Assembly: GCA_009929445.1 (NCBI GenBank)
Contig: SAAL01000008.1
Location: 1-59,634, forward strand
Source: Bacteroidia bacterium
Lineage (GTDB): Bacteria > Bacteroidota > Bacteroidia > Bacteroidales > Paludibacteraceae
Direction of reading: 5' to 3'
Length of the DNA: 59,634 bases
Shown here: piece by piece, positions 34,801 through 44,378 of the stretch
Position numbering within the stretch: position 1 is the stretch's first letter
Layout: every line of letters starts with the position of its first letter
Made by a program: the position numbers and the translations under genes
The notes under the pieces: generated by a model
What the model was told of the DNA's origin: nothing
What the model saw: only the letters and a program-made list of their open reading frames with translations
The model's database searches: none

Positions 34801-36340
34801 AATACCATTTTCCGGGATTGTCTTCGTAAGCAATATCCATGCGGTAGGCCATCACCAGATCATCAGAATACAATATTTCTTCCGGCAGCAACAGGTTTTT
34901 GATTTTCAAATCCACTTTGGCATTGTCTATCAGCATTTTCTGGAAACTGGAATTTCGTTGTAATTTCACAGCCACATGTCCGCTCATTCCGTTTCTGATC
35001 AGCGCAATTCCGGCCGAACGCATGGCATGCAAACCTTCGCGGGGCGGCACTTCCAGCAGTTTCATTTTTTCTACGGGTTTCATTTTTTGAAAAGTGAAAA
35101 CCGGTTTGAATGTAGTTTCAGACTGAGCTATGTTTTGCACCCGCGCGGTACTGTTAGCAGTTTTAACGTTGCTCACCCCTGCATCGGCTCTGGCTGCTGT
35201 TGCCAGCTGAGGTTTCAACTTGAGGTTTTGAAGAGCCGTTTCTGCGCGGAGAGTAGCTGCAGACCGCATTTGGAAATAATCGGCTACCTGAATTATTTTT
35301 TCGTTCACGGTTTGTGCCGTTTTGAGAGCCATACCGTCGGTGTCCATTTGCACCACCGAGAAATCAGACGTATTTATTTTCACAAAACCCCTGCTGAGCA
35401 CGCTCCCCGATGTGTCGGCTGCATAAAATCCTTTGGCAGTAAGGCTGTAGGCTGTTTTTGGTGCCGAAATCTTCGTGCCGGCTTCGCTGAACGCAATTTC
35501 ACCGGGCACTACCTGAATGGTGCCTGAAGCCGGAATAGCTGAATCATAAGGGATTACGAAATCGAGAATGAAGCCAAGCCGTCGCATGAGAGCCGGATAG
35601 CTGTTCATGACCGAAAGTATGTTGTGAAACTCAAACTTCGGTTTTCGGATCACTAATTTATCCACTATTTTTTTATTCTGAAAGTGAAAATCTTTCAATT
35701 GCACGAAGTCTGCAGCGGGTTCTGCCTGCTTTTTGAAAGGGATAAACCGATTGTTTTTCAACAAGGTACGCATATTATTCACCTGCATTTCATTTTTCAG
35801 GATAAAAGGTTTTTGCGTCGCCGTTTTGCTGCGCGTTTGTGCTTTTTGTGCATTTTCAGTGTTCAGCACGTTAGCATCTATCTGAATATCAGCTATTATG
35901 CCCATTCTGTCCGGATCGATAAAATGAGATGCCGGCACAAGCTGCACGGGACTTTCGATGGCTATTTTTTTCACCTGATCGAGCAAAAAATCGCGAATAT
36001 GCGACACCGGAAAAGACCGGATGGGTTTCAGCTGCAGGTTTTCCATTTCATATTTTTCAATCTGAATGTTTGAATGGAAAATGCTCCTGTAGAGGTCCTT
36101 GTCGATGACCGATTTGTTGAAAATGGCCGGTATATCCGATTTCAAGCCGCTTATCCGGAATGTGAATTCTGTGTTTTGTATTTTTTCTGCCCAGTTGTAC
36201 ATGTCGGGAGCGTCACCCAGTTTCATGGTTGCAGCGCTTTTCAAATGCGGCGACACATATACCGAAACTTTCAGGTATTGCTCTCTGTCTTGTTCTATAC
36301 GCTGAACGGGCAACGTTGTAAAAACCAGTTCTTGTATCAT
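31850..36340 (-). CDS. Giant hypothetical protein (1496 aa), partner of the 1673 aa protein
   Basis: Unrecognised. No signal peptide or membrane helix is visible; it begins MIQELVFTTLPVQRIEQDRE and ends VVYADVFDVKR. Composition suggests many beta-sandwich-like segments with helical spacers. Motif-like blocks that look conserved are KSYRIRVRTVDMAGN (near 645), HRWVNYSIVASSRY (near 1120) and LRVYLKRPWFSSGEEEKLAV (near 1205). An Ala/Gln/Thr-rich disordered stretch lies around 360-430. Second gene of a two-gene unit, 77 bp after the Tat-signal giant, followed by a strong terminator. Base and codon use look like the host's. I have an impression of similar paired giants in other phyla, but could not check. 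No function is claimed. Confidence 0.72.
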   Translation of the reverse strand: MIQELVFTTLPVQRIEQDREQYLKVSVYVSPHLKSAATMKLGDAPDMYNWAEKIQNTEFTFRISGLKSDIPAIFNKSVIDKDLYRSIFHSNIQIEKYEMENLQLKPIRSFPVSHIRDFLLDQVKKIAIESPVQLVPASHFIDPDRMGIIADIQIDANVLNTENAQKAQTRSKTATQKPFILKNEMQVNNMRTLLKNNRFIPFKKQAEPAADFVQLKDFHFQNKKIVDKLVIRKPKFEFHNILSVMNSYPALMRRLGFILDFVIPYDSAIPASGTIQVVPGEIAFSEAGTKISAPKTAYSLTAKGFYAADTSGSVLSRGFVKINTSDFSVVQMDTDGMALKTAQTVNEKIIQVADYFQMRSAATLRAETALQNLKLKPQLATAARADAGVSNVKTANSTARVQNIAQSETTFKPVFTFQKMKPVEKMKLLEVPPREGLHAMRSAGIALIRNGMSGHVAVKLQRNSSFQKMLIDNAKVDLKIKNLLLPEEILYSDDLVMAYRMDIAYEDNPGKWYSLHKRKMSYSWFDEAGVEHPIENISPDEGYVEMAIIEKENDKENIYVPETLARWEGWSLSVEKPGLAINDSEEHTAKNPRDRHDFLSSSRQVEMKKYVFDPTLDFKLNAQSELVPGTLPKLRFGKSYRIRVRTVDMAGNSLPLEFESESQAETSCSNIVYLRYEPLASPIVLVGNQLRDGEYLEQMVVRSNFDVDVEKYENENRADGQDSKGRSLRYLLPPKNSQLMAETHGKFEKAFGDPQKAKAIYQIIISHEGLYERNEDNTEKIYSDDQARIIYLPDPMAAGIAIFADTESENTHTEDFSPRMFSFFTKEELTPDNTNSVNIPEDWYDTQAIRIKLEEGALAGNWDGTKRTFTVKLPKGQRMKLKISSFWREEDMKKLSAVWQLVKSDAGAKLAEIEKIAKSGQHWMITPSRTFELVHAVQQPVEAPALLQVVPERDYDDTSAFLNVRFNVHGESTDSAELKASWTEPLDDGISVEIKEKSFNDSIPEIDIYYHDKTVTVGTINDPKPGLKPDRLQLREPRWKTEPASIRQFDVQPGSLKINNIYKFQAERLANVQQQKAAEPSRNVVNTLRFDLEESRLNLVKMLDLRHYPLEHAFGNTRHRWVNYSIVASSRYSAYFTNIQKKKPEISFVRESNVGKVNILSTARPDKPEIDYVIPAFEWQKTNQGGVMTHIRKGGVLRVYLKRPWFSSGEEEKLAVVLPDSSGTASLVTTMVQSPVYTDIYTHWGADPLFVSELPGKSSPLPADFRYNPVVEKGLVYPGKEDVKATAVAYPVTFDREKQLWYADIALNTANMYFPFIKLALARYQAHSLRENNTDVCLSNVVMGGMIQMVPERKASIGLSQAGKNTVMNFRLSGPTYSHKSSKFGIREVIKVTVMQTDSTGSEQGILIDSSKTGQQNPDMWTFEVGRNMKGDNYFEINDNITLPEAYRTGSFQVVVEEIELGPQSLNNIPDAYKERLEHPEETNRVVYADVFDVKR

Positions 36341-36417
36341 AATATATTTATTTTCAATAGGTTAATAACAATTTATAAGTTCAATTTCCTACGGGTTATA
36401 AATCCCTGTTTCATTCA

Positions 36418-39400
36418 TTATTCGCTGAATGCCAGGCAGTATTGTTCCCAGTCTTCTTCAAAAATCATTTCTTGAAATTTCGGATCGCCGCCGCTGCCGG
36501 CCAGCGTACGCCTAACAGTGACAGAAACAGTCTTGCTGAAAAACAGCACGGACACCTTTACTTTGAGCGTGGCTGAGCCTTCGAGTTTCTGAACTTTTCC
36601 GCCAGCAATGACTGCATGAAGTTCCAGGTAAAACTCAAGCGAAACATGGATAAGCCCGAGAATGGAAAGTTTGCCATTGATACGCAGGTAGGCGGAGAGA
36701 TCAGCCTGGTTTTGCGTGATGACTCTGCTGTCAGGCAGGGTTATTTGTACGTTTTTTGATTTGTAATAAATGCCTCCCATTACCGATACACTGCCTGAAG
36801 CCACTCCCACGTTGAGCGAAATGGCTGCTCCGAACTCAAAGGCCGCTTCGATGGATTCAAGTCCGTCGAGTCGGGTTACGAGTTTGATAAATCCGCCTCC
36901 GCCGAAACAGGAAATGGTGAGCATAAACGGATTTTCGCGGGTGCAGAAATAGAAACCAATGGTGAGCGGGTCGCCGGTGAAGGGTAGATTGATGTACGCA
37001 CCCAGCGATATGTTGGCAATCATGCACATGCCCATTTCAAAATTAGGCAGAGCGAGGGTGTAACCGGCTTTGATGCCCGAAGCTGTGAGTTCAAGGTACG
37101 GCCCGTTGCCATCGTCGGAAAATCCGCTGGACGGAATGATGCTGTTCAGACTGTTGATGAAATCGAGTGCACCGGTAAATTCCATGGGTACGTCGCCCAT
37201 ATCTACTTTCACACCGCTTTTGCCTGATGTGCCGGTTTCGAACCGTAACGATTTGAAAATAACGGCAATACAATCGGCCACTTCTATTCTGAAATTATCA
37301 AACCGCGCTACGGAAGTGAGCTTGGGTGCTGCGCTGAGTTCAAACGGTTTTTCGAAATGTGTGTCGATTTGTAATGCTTTCTTCGGATCGGTAATTTTGA
37401 CAGTAAGAATATCCGGGAAAATTTCTTTCTCACTTTTTCCCAAATCCGGCTGCCATTTGTATTGCACATGAAATGCATCGTCGGTCATATAGGTTTTCAG
37501 ATTCGGGATGCGCGGAACGGAACTATTCATCAGATTCCGTAGTTTGGTCACTTCGCCGAGAATATTATTTTTGACAGTGGCAAGCTCCGCTTCCAGATCC
37601 TGTCGAATTTTGTTTATTTCATTTTGAAGCTGACTTTGAGTGTAGTTGATGTTGTTTACAGCCGCCTTTTCCAACTCCAGTGCTTTGGCTTCAGCCAGTT
37701 TTATAGCATTTCTGAATTGTTCTATTTTCTGCTGAATGGCTTTTATCTGATTGATAAAATCGTCCATGGAGCCTGCAAGATTAGATGAATCCAGATCAAA
37801 CAGCGAGAAAATATCAATCACGCCAAAGATTTTGGCCGACATGATTTTATCCAGCGTTTCAAAAACTTTAGCTGCATTGAAAGCCATGTTCATAGCATCG
37901 TCAATGGCGCCTCCTACTGTACCGTGCAAGCGGCTCAATCCGGTTATTGCCATGTTTGGAGTCAGAAATCCGCCCGCCTTGTCGCTGCCGCCTGAGAAAT
38001 CAAGCGCGGCATTTTCTACCGAAGCAAAGACATGACCGGGATTCGAATCGTCCACCAGGGAAATTTTCACCGCTTCGTCGTTTCCGGTGAGTTGATTGAC
38101 AGCTTCCAGTTTCACCAGCGCATGCTGAATGGTAGGGCGGAAGCAGATTTCGCCAACACCGGGAGATGGAAATGAAACCGCACCGAACTTTATTTCGCGG
38201 GTTTCGTACACAGTGTCGCCTTCAATCAGGCTTTCGGCATACGAAATGTTATCGCCGCTGAAAATCAGGTTGTTGTAAATTGTTTTAGCCAAATAATCTT
38301 GCACCACTGGCATGATTTTGTTTGTATCTCTTGCTACAATATTACCTACAAACGCCAGCGGAATTTTTTTCCGGTGCTCGGCTCCTTCTTTATCGGTAAA
38401 AATCACATCAAACTGAAATGGTTTGCCCAATGAGTGTATGTAGAAGTTATAACCTCCCAAACCTGCATCGATAGTGGTAGTTTGAGGATTATCTATATCG
38501 GGTGTATTGGAGTTGATTATTTCTACTGCCTGAAACGGGAATTTCAGGAAATCGCCCTGCGGAATGGTGCGATCATACACCACTTCCTTTTGCAGCACCA
38601 CAATGTACATACGCTGCCGGTTTACAGCCGAACGGTTTTCTTTCATAAACTTTCGCTCGGTGATTTTCACCAGTGCCGCCCGATGCCCGAAGGGGAAAAG
38701 ATACCCTTCTTTCACTATTTTCACATAATGATCGCGGCCTAACGTGGCGAAATGCTCCCACTCAATAATATCCAGGGCCGATGTCGGCACATCAAAGAAA
38801 GCGTGCCAGTCCAGATAGGCTCCCAGCGGTGTGAGCATAAGCTTATTGACGGGCACTGTAGCCGGCTGATAACCGGGAATATCAGTATAGTTGGAGGTAG
38901 TGTGAACCAATATATGCCGGTCGCTGGCATCAAGCGAAGCTCTGAACGGCAATGGATTGTTCACGTCGGGAACTGATTTGTAATTTAAATTGGCATCGAA
39001 AGCCCAAAGTGCTCTTATTGTACGCAAATACGGCATTGCATCCGTAATTTTTCCGTCTTTAAGTCTTACACCCAGCTTTGTATGCCACAATTCGTAGATT
39101 TCGCCGGAATTTTGCTCCTGCAACCTCTGAAGAACGATGCGATGCTCAAATCCACCTGTTTGGTTGGGTGAAATGTACATCAGCGCAGGTGCTTCGATGC
39201 AGGTGCTGTCTTCGGGAACCGGTCCGGGTTTGAGCATAGCTTTTTGTGCCTGCTGCAATGAATTACTCAGCAACGAATCGGAAACAGATGCAGAAAAAAC
39301 GTTGTTTACAGTAGCAGCATCATATTGCTTTATTCTGTCGGCCCGCATTACGTTGGTCTGATTGAGTTTCAGACCGTAAGCGAGGTCTTGTTTTTGGTTT

Positions 39401-41439
39401 ACAGCTACGGTTTTATTTTTACCTACTACCGAAACCCGCGAATATTTCGGATTTTTGATAATGCTTTCGCGATCCAGCTTGAGCGGAACACGCACCCAGG
39501 CGCGCGGATCCACGCGCAGTTCGAATTTAGACCAATCGAGCAATTCATTGATATTCAGCGCGAATGATTCGCTTCCGGCCGGATATTCGAACACCAGCCG
39601 GCTTCGGTAAGCCCTGAGATGTCTGACAGGTAAACTGACAACATCGGGAGCTTTTTTATCCGGATCGGGAATTTTATTTTCTTCAAAAAAAGCTTCCTCA
39701 AGCGTATGCTGAGTTTGTATTCGTATGATTACCAGACCTTTTGTCCCTTTTTTCTGAAGCGAAAGCGTATTTTTATTGCCTACAGTAGCGAGAATGAAAT
39801 TTCGGAATTCAAACTCCAGTAAAAGCAAATCTTCCGGTCGCAATATCCTGAATTTTAACTCATTAAGCGTAAGCTGAATATCTTTCCCCACCGTAGAAAT
39901 TTCGGGCGGCTTTGCATTTACTGCTTTTCTTTTGTTGGTAACGACGGGATCCTGCTTTTCGGGCTGAGTGGTTCTGCTACCGTCCGGCGTCTGAACTTTT
40001 GGTTGTTCGGTTTGCTCTTTTTTCTTATCGTCCGGCTGAATGACTTTCAGAATTCCGGTTCGTCTTTCGGGAGTAGTTGTTTTTTTTATTACCGGCTGAC
40101 TCTGAGTACTTTTTTGGGTTTGTGTCTGCGTGGACGGATTGGCTGTAGTTTTATTTATTCTCAGCAGGTTGGTTCGTCTCACAGCCGTATCCTGAGCATT
40201 TGTGGTGATGGCATTCACCTCTTCGGGCAATGGCATGCTTTCGTCGTTGCAGCGGGCAAGTACAATGTTCACCGGTTTTTCGAGCACATCGGGCAGTGTC
40301 AGTGCATTGATTATCAATGGTTTGAAAGCAGTGAGCCGGGGTGCATAGCGATATGAACGAATATCGGAAGCATAACCTACTGCTTCAAAATCGGGTAAGT
40401 TGTTGTCAGACCCGATTTGGAAAGAGCCTATTTTGTTGTTGATCCACTGTCCGGGTGCCGACAAAGCTGCCAGATACACTTCGGGTTGTAGATTTTCGTT
40501 GTTTTCAGAGAAAAAAAACAGCTTATTGAATTTAAAATCGTGGCCTTTTTGAAATTTATGCCTGAAAGATAAAGTTTCACCCGTATGATTCACCCAAAGC
40601 GACTGATGGTGAATTCCGGTTTTATCATTCCACATCAGAAAATTCAAATCAGGGTTGGCTCCGGAATAATTCATGGAATAATCACCCGCAAAACGCAAAT
40701 CAGACAAAAAGCGGCTCCAGGCAGTGAAACCGGGCAGTTTTACATTCAGCGAGCCTGCCGGAGCGGTTATGAATGATTTGAAGGTTTGACCTCTGCCGGT
40801 GAGCACCAGAGCAGAAGTATGGTAGGTTTTACCCGAATATCGGAGTGTAACAGCCTCATCTCCTTCAAAATACATATTCCAGCGTGTATCCATCATGAAA
40901 TTCACTTCGCCCTCAATCCTGATATTACTTTGTGAACTTAGACTGCCAAATGTCAAATTTGCACTTATTTTTTGTTCTACAAGCAGCTGATTGTCAAGCC
41001 AGTCCGTAAAATTTACCTGAAGATTGACTCCAAACTGCGGAATTTCCATTTTCATGCGCCAGCCGAAAAGACTTTCATAAATGCTGGCTGTAACATCAAA
41101 AGATTGAAATGAGCCATTCAGCGTCAGGTTGTTCATTTTGATAAAATAAACATCCCTGATTTTCTCCACGCTCACTTTGGCACCGCGTGTAAAATGTGAA
41201 ACAGGAAATTGCCAGGCAATGCGGGCATTTCTTTTTACGATAAAGCCATCGGCAGAGGAAATAATGTGGAAGGGCTCTCCTACCACCTTATCGATGGACT
41301 TCACCACAGGATTGATAGCCAAGGCGCTCAATCCGATATTTTTCAGAAACCTGCGTCTGTCGAGCGTTCTGTGCTGCTTCTCAGGTTGTGTGAATACGTT
41401 GAAACGTGATTCCCTGAGATTGAAATGTTTGAAATTCAT
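36418..41439 (-). CDS. Giant hypothetical protein (1673 aa) with twin-arginine signal
   Basis: Unrecognised. The N-terminus has D-R-R-R-F-L-K-N-I-G (residues 27-36) followed by GLSALAINPVV, a good twin-arginine translocation signal, so it may be exported folded. Then a beta-rich region (about 55-410), a Thr/Gln/Pro/Lys-rich linker (about 420-515), a beta region with ELWHTKLGVRL (near 783) and LGRDHYVKIVKEGYLFPFGH (near 900), a coiled coil (about 1222-1305; QIKAIQQKIEQFRNAIKLAE), and a Gly-rich C-terminal beta domain (about 1400-1650; EAAFEFGAAISLNVGVASGS). No type IX secretion tail is evident. First gene of the unit with the 1496 aa protein. Role unknown; a folded export substrate of structural type is one guess. 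Confidence 0.72.
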   Translation of the reverse strand: MNFKHFNLRESRFNVFTQPEKQHRTLDRRRFLKNIGLSALAINPVVKSIDKVVGEPFHIISSADGFIVKRNARIAWQFPVSHFTRGAKVSVEKIRDVYFIKMNNLTLNGSFQSFDVTASIYESLFGWRMKMEIPQFGVNLQVNFTDWLDNQLLVEQKISANLTFGSLSSQSNIRIEGEVNFMMDTRWNMYFEGDEAVTLRYSGKTYHTSALVLTGRGQTFKSFITAPAGSLNVKLPGFTAWSRFLSDLRFAGDYSMNYSGANPDLNFLMWNDKTGIHHQSLWVNHTGETLSFRHKFQKGHDFKFNKLFFFSENNENLQPEVYLAALSAPGQWINNKIGSFQIGSDNNLPDFEAVGYASDIRSYRYAPRLTAFKPLIINALTLPDVLEKPVNIVLARCNDESMPLPEEVNAITTNAQDTAVRRTNLLRINKTTANPSTQTQTQKSTQSQPVIKKTTTPERRTGILKVIQPDDKKKEQTEQPKVQTPDGSRTTQPEKQDPVVTNKRKAVNAKPPEISTVGKDIQLTLNELKFRILRPEDLLLLEFEFRNFILATVGNKNTLSLQKKGTKGLVIIRIQTQHTLEEAFFEENKIPDPDKKAPDVVSLPVRHLRAYRSRLVFEYPAGSESFALNINELLDWSKFELRVDPRAWVRVPLKLDRESIIKNPKYSRVSVVGKNKTVAVNQKQDLAYGLKLNQTNVMRADRIKQYDAATVNNVFSASVSDSLLSNSLQQAQKAMLKPGPVPEDSTCIEAPALMYISPNQTGGFEHRIVLQRLQEQNSGEIYELWHTKLGVRLKDGKITDAMPYLRTIRALWAFDANLNYKSVPDVNNPLPFRASLDASDRHILVHTTSNYTDIPGYQPATVPVNKLMLTPLGAYLDWHAFFDVPTSALDIIEWEHFATLGRDHYVKIVKEGYLFPFGHRAALVKITERKFMKENRSAVNRQRMYIVVLQKEVVYDRTIPQGDFLKFPFQAVEIINSNTPDIDNPQTTTIDAGLGGYNFYIHSLGKPFQFDVIFTDKEGAEHRKKIPLAFVGNIVARDTNKIMPVVQDYLAKTIYNNLIFSGDNISYAESLIEGDTVYETREIKFGAVSFPSPGVGEICFRPTIQHALVKLEAVNQLTGNDEAVKISLVDDSNPGHVFASVENAALDFSGGSDKAGGFLTPNMAITGLSRLHGTVGGAIDDAMNMAFNAAKVFETLDKIMSAKIFGVIDIFSLFDLDSSNLAGSMDDFINQIKAIQQKIEQFRNAIKLAEAKALELEKAAVNNINYTQSQLQNEINKIRQDLEAELATVKNNILGEVTKLRNLMNSSVPRIPNLKTYMTDDAFHVQYKWQPDLGKSEKEIFPDILTVKITDPKKALQIDTHFEKPFELSAAPKLTSVARFDNFRIEVADCIAVIFKSLRFETGTSGKSGVKVDMGDVPMEFTGALDFINSLNSIIPSSGFSDDGNGPYLELTASGIKAGYTLALPNFEMGMCMIANISLGAYINLPFTGDPLTIGFYFCTRENPFMLTISCFGGGGFIKLVTRLDGLESIEAAFEFGAAISLNVGVASGSVSVMGGIYYKSKNVQITLPDSRVITQNQADLSAYLRINGKLSILGLIHVSLEFYLELHAVIAGGKVQKLEGSATLKVKVSVLFFSKTVSVTVRRTLAGSGGDPKFQEMIFEEDWEQYCLAFSE

Positions 41440-42170
41440 AGGTTTTGGGATTTTAGGATAGTCGATTCATGAAGGGTAATTTTATGAAGTAAAATGTTGC
41501 AGGGAAACGGCTATTTTTTTCACAGCTTGAAAAAAAAGATTTCTTGAAGTTCTTATCTGATAATGAATTACTTAATAATCATTATCCTTCATGTAGATAA
41601 ACAATAATCCGGATAGAATTATTGCCGGTATACAGCACTTACAGTCGGGCTTGATCAGCCCCGAAATCGGTTTCGCAACAGGCGCAACTTACCTGATTTT
41701 TTCACTGCTAACTCGCTATCGGACCGATAACGGGCTGCAGAAAAAACTCTACGGTAAGTAGCTCCATCTGGAAAATTTTCTTTGTCGGAATGACATTCAG
41801 AGGTAAAAGGGATAACAGGCAAGGTAACAGCCTGATTATAAATAGATTGACATAACCTTACTGGCATTGTCGAAATCTGATATTCAGGAAGAAAGCAATA
41901 TTTAGAAAACATGTTGTTCATAAATATATACCCGGTTAACTTCCAGCAAATTTTTCGGAAATAATAATTCCCAAAAATAAGACTTTTCTTTTGAATATTT
42001 GTTTTTTTTGAACATAATATTTCAAAATTCATTTTATAACATAGATAAATAATCATTTTTCATTTTTTGCAGCCTGTAAATGCATTATTTTCGGAATAAA
42101 TACACATTATTCCAAAACTTTTATTTTTATTTTTAAAGTAATTCCAACAAACCAATAAAAAATCAATCTC
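41440..42170. other. 731-bp intergenic region upstream of the giant-protein unit
   Basis: Must hold the promoters for the divergent giant-protein unit and the beta-barrel gene. GATAATGA (41559-41566) and TCATTATC (41579-41586) form an exact 8-bp inverted repeat, a possible operator, about 120 bp upstream of the giant gene. A 133-codon minus-strand frame (41655-42056) lacks any protein-like features and is not called. No TAnnTTTG promoter stands out. Confidence 0.45.
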
Positions 42171-42974
42171 ATGAGACGAATCATTTTAATTTCTTTGGTT
42201 TTAACTTGTGTGATTATCTCCGGATTTTCACAGGAAAATGATACTACACCGAAGACCTGGCATCCCTCACAAGGAGCCATACTCGATGGACGGACTATTC
42301 TGAAAGTTGATCTTCCGGGACTGGCTTTGGGATTCTACGGTTTTTCAGCCGAACGGGTTATCGGCAAACATTTCAGCCTTGTTGGCAATGTGGGTTATTT
42401 TCCATCCGGCAATATTCCTTATGCTTCCAAACTCAGCGAACTGGTGAAAGATGATGAAGGATTTCTGGAAATGGCTCAGATAAATTCACTGACTTCATCT
42501 CTCGAAATGCGCTTCTATACCGGCAGAAAAGGCTATGGGAGAGGATTTTACATTTCGCCCTACTATAAATATGGCAAATCGGGCTTTGATAATATTAAAA
42601 CCCAATATATCAACGATGAAGATGAAGAATATGACATTTCACTCAACGGCAACCTGAAAACCCACAGTGGTGGAATTCTTCTGGGATGTCAGTGGCTTGC
42701 CGGTAAGCGAAAAAATATTGTCATCGATTGGTCTTTACTTGGAGTACATGTAGGATACCTGGATGGAAATGTACTTGGTGACATATCTCCGGACATTAAT
42801 TCCCAGGATCAGCAGGATGTAAAAGAAAACATAGAAGATATACTGGATGAAAATCTGGGAAAAATAAACTTGTACAAATACACCGTAAATGTATCATCCA
42901 ACAATGCTGATATAAATATCAAAGGTCCCTGGGCATTCCTCAGAATGAGCTTGTCGGTAGGTATCAGGCTCTAA
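42171..42974 (+). CDS. Putative outer membrane beta-barrel protein
   Basis: A 267 aa exported protein: signal peptide MRRIILISLVLTCVIISGFS, then alternating aromatic/glycine strands (GFYGFSAERVIGKHFSLVGN, YISPYYKYGKSG, WAFLRMSLSVGIRL at the C-terminus, ending Arg-Leu). The layout resembles DUF3575-type small barrels. An acidic loop (NDEDEEYDIS and the 205-225 DQQDVKENIEDILDE region) probably lies outside the barrel. No partner gene is obvious; it is divergent from the giant-protein unit. Role unknown. Confidence 0.7.
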   Translation: MRRIILISLVLTCVIISGFSQENDTTPKTWHPSQGAILDGRTILKVDLPGLALGFYGFSAERVIGKHFSLVGNVGYFPSGNIPYASKLSELVKDDEGFLEMAQINSLTSSLEMRFYTGRKGYGRGFYISPYYKYGKSGFDNIKTQYINDEDEEYDISLNGNLKTHSGGILLGCQWLAGKRKNIVIDWSLLGVHVGYLDGNVLGDISPDINSQDQQDVKENIEDILDENLGKINLYKYTVNVSSNNADINIKGPWAFLRMSLSVGIRL

Positions 42975-43030
42975 AAAACATAAGTTAATCAATTTCCGAC
43001 TTACAATTAACTTCCTCATAATTAACAATA

Positions 43031-43069
43031 AAAAAGTGGAATTCCGTCTATACCGGATTCCACTTTTTT
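43031..43069. terminator. Terminator after the beta-barrel gene
   Basis: AAAAAGTGGAATTCCG and CGGATTCCACTTTTTT form a stem with one bulge; T-run on either strand, serving also the converging sdaA gene. Confidence 0.82.
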
Positions 43070-43178
43070 CGATTTATTTTCCCTTTCATCAGACTAAATC
43101 AACCAGGAAACACCTTATTTCTAAGTCCGCATTTCGGAGCTTGCCCGCCAAAATGGGAGATTTTAGGGTGCTTAGTGT

Positions 43179-44378
43179 CTAATCAACCAACCACTCCTTT
43201 GCCAGCCCGCCTTCGGCCGTTTCTTTGTAGAGATGAGGCAGGTCATGACCGGTTTTCTTCATTACTTCCACCACTTTGTCAAAACTGATGAGGTGTTTCC
43301 CATCGGAGAGCATCGATTTCAGGTTGGCATCCAGTGCACGAAGCGAAGCGAATGCATTCCGCTCAATACAAGGCACCTGCACCAATCCGCACACAGGGTC
43401 GCACGTCATGCCGAGGTGATGCTCAAGGCCCATTTCGGCAGCATATTCTATCTGCTGCGGACTTCCGCCGAAAAGCTGACAGGAAGCAGCCGAAGCCATG
43501 GAGCAGGCAGAACCTACTTCGCCCTGACAACCTACCTCCGCTCCCGAAATGGAAGCATTTGTTTTGATTACATTGCCGAATAAACCTGCAGTAGCGAGGG
43601 CCTGAAGAATGTGCTTATCCGACATTTCGTGATACGTTTTCAGGTGATACAGAATGCCCGGTATCACCCCCGAAGAACCGCACGTGGGTGCCGTCACCAC
43701 TAGTCCGCCGCTGGCATTCTGCTCGGACACAGCCATAGCGTAAGACATTATCAGACAGCGGTTTTGCAAACTGACTTTATAACCTTTCGCTTTTATCCAG
43801 TATGATGCAGCTTTGCGTCGCAGATACAATTCACCGGGCAGCACTCCGTCGGCTTCGAGTCCGTCTCTCACCGATTGTTGCATGGCTTTCCAGATTTCGT
43901 TCAGAAAATCCCAGATGTCTTTTCCTTCCCTATCCTGCACGTACTCCCAGTAAGTTTGTCCCCGTTTTTCGATCCAGGGCATTATTTCAGCTATAGTTGA
44001 ATGTTCGTAGATTCGGTTTTCTTCATTTACAATCGTTTCATCCACTATTTTTCCTCCGCCAACGCTATATACCACCCAGTCTTTTTGTACAAGCCCATCA
44101 GCATCTAGTGCTTCGAATTTCATCCCGTTGGTGTGAAACGGTAATACAATTTCGGGCAGCCAGATGAATTCCACTGCTTTGGGTTGTAAGGTTTCGGCTA
44201 TGGTTGCGTCGGTGAGATGGCCTCTGCCGGTAGCAGCCAGGCTGCCATACAGGCTCACGCGGTACGAAACAGCTTCGGGTGTCTGAGCCACAAATCGTTC
44301 GGCTGCAAATCGCGGTCCCATCGTATGACTGCTCGAAGGCCCGTGACCTATGCGGTATAATTCTCTGATTGATTCCAT
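43179..44378 (-). CDS. sdaA: L-serine ammonia-lyase (single-chain)
   Basis: Iron-sulfur L-serine dehydratase converting serine to pyruvate and ammonia. The 399 aa protein joins the beta domain (start ESIRELYRIGHGPSSSHTMG) and alpha domain in one chain. Cysteines of the 4Fe-4S site lie in TAPTCGSSGV, CQGEVGSACSMAS and CDPVCGLVQVPC. Together with GlyA it defines serine use in this genome. Gene stands alone between a terminator and a repeat-bearing gap. Confidence 0.95.
   Translation of the reverse strand: MESIRELYRIGHGPSSSHTMGPRFAAERFVAQTPEAVSYRVSLYGSLAATGRGHLTDATIAETLQPKAVEFIWLPEIVLPFHTNGMKFEALDADGLVQKDWVVYSVGGGKIVDETIVNEENRIYEHSTIAEIMPWIEKRGQTYWEYVQDREGKDIWDFLNEIWKAMQQSVRDGLEADGVLPGELYLRRKAASYWIKAKGYKVSLQNRCLIMSYAMAVSEQNASGGLVVTAPTCGSSGVIPGILYHLKTYHEMSDKHILQALATAGLFGNVIKTNASISGAEVGCQGEVGSACSMASAASCQLFGGSPQQIEYAAEMGLEHHLGMTCDPVCGLVQVPCIERNAFASLRALDANLKSMLSDGKHLISFDKVVEVMKKTGHDLPHLYKETAEGGLAKEWLVD

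Noticed and set aside
41655-42056. 133-codon minus-strand frame in the giant-unit upstream region
   Set aside because: Cys/Tyr/Lys-rich translation without domain, signal peptide or sensible start context; more likely chance in a long AT-rich gap.
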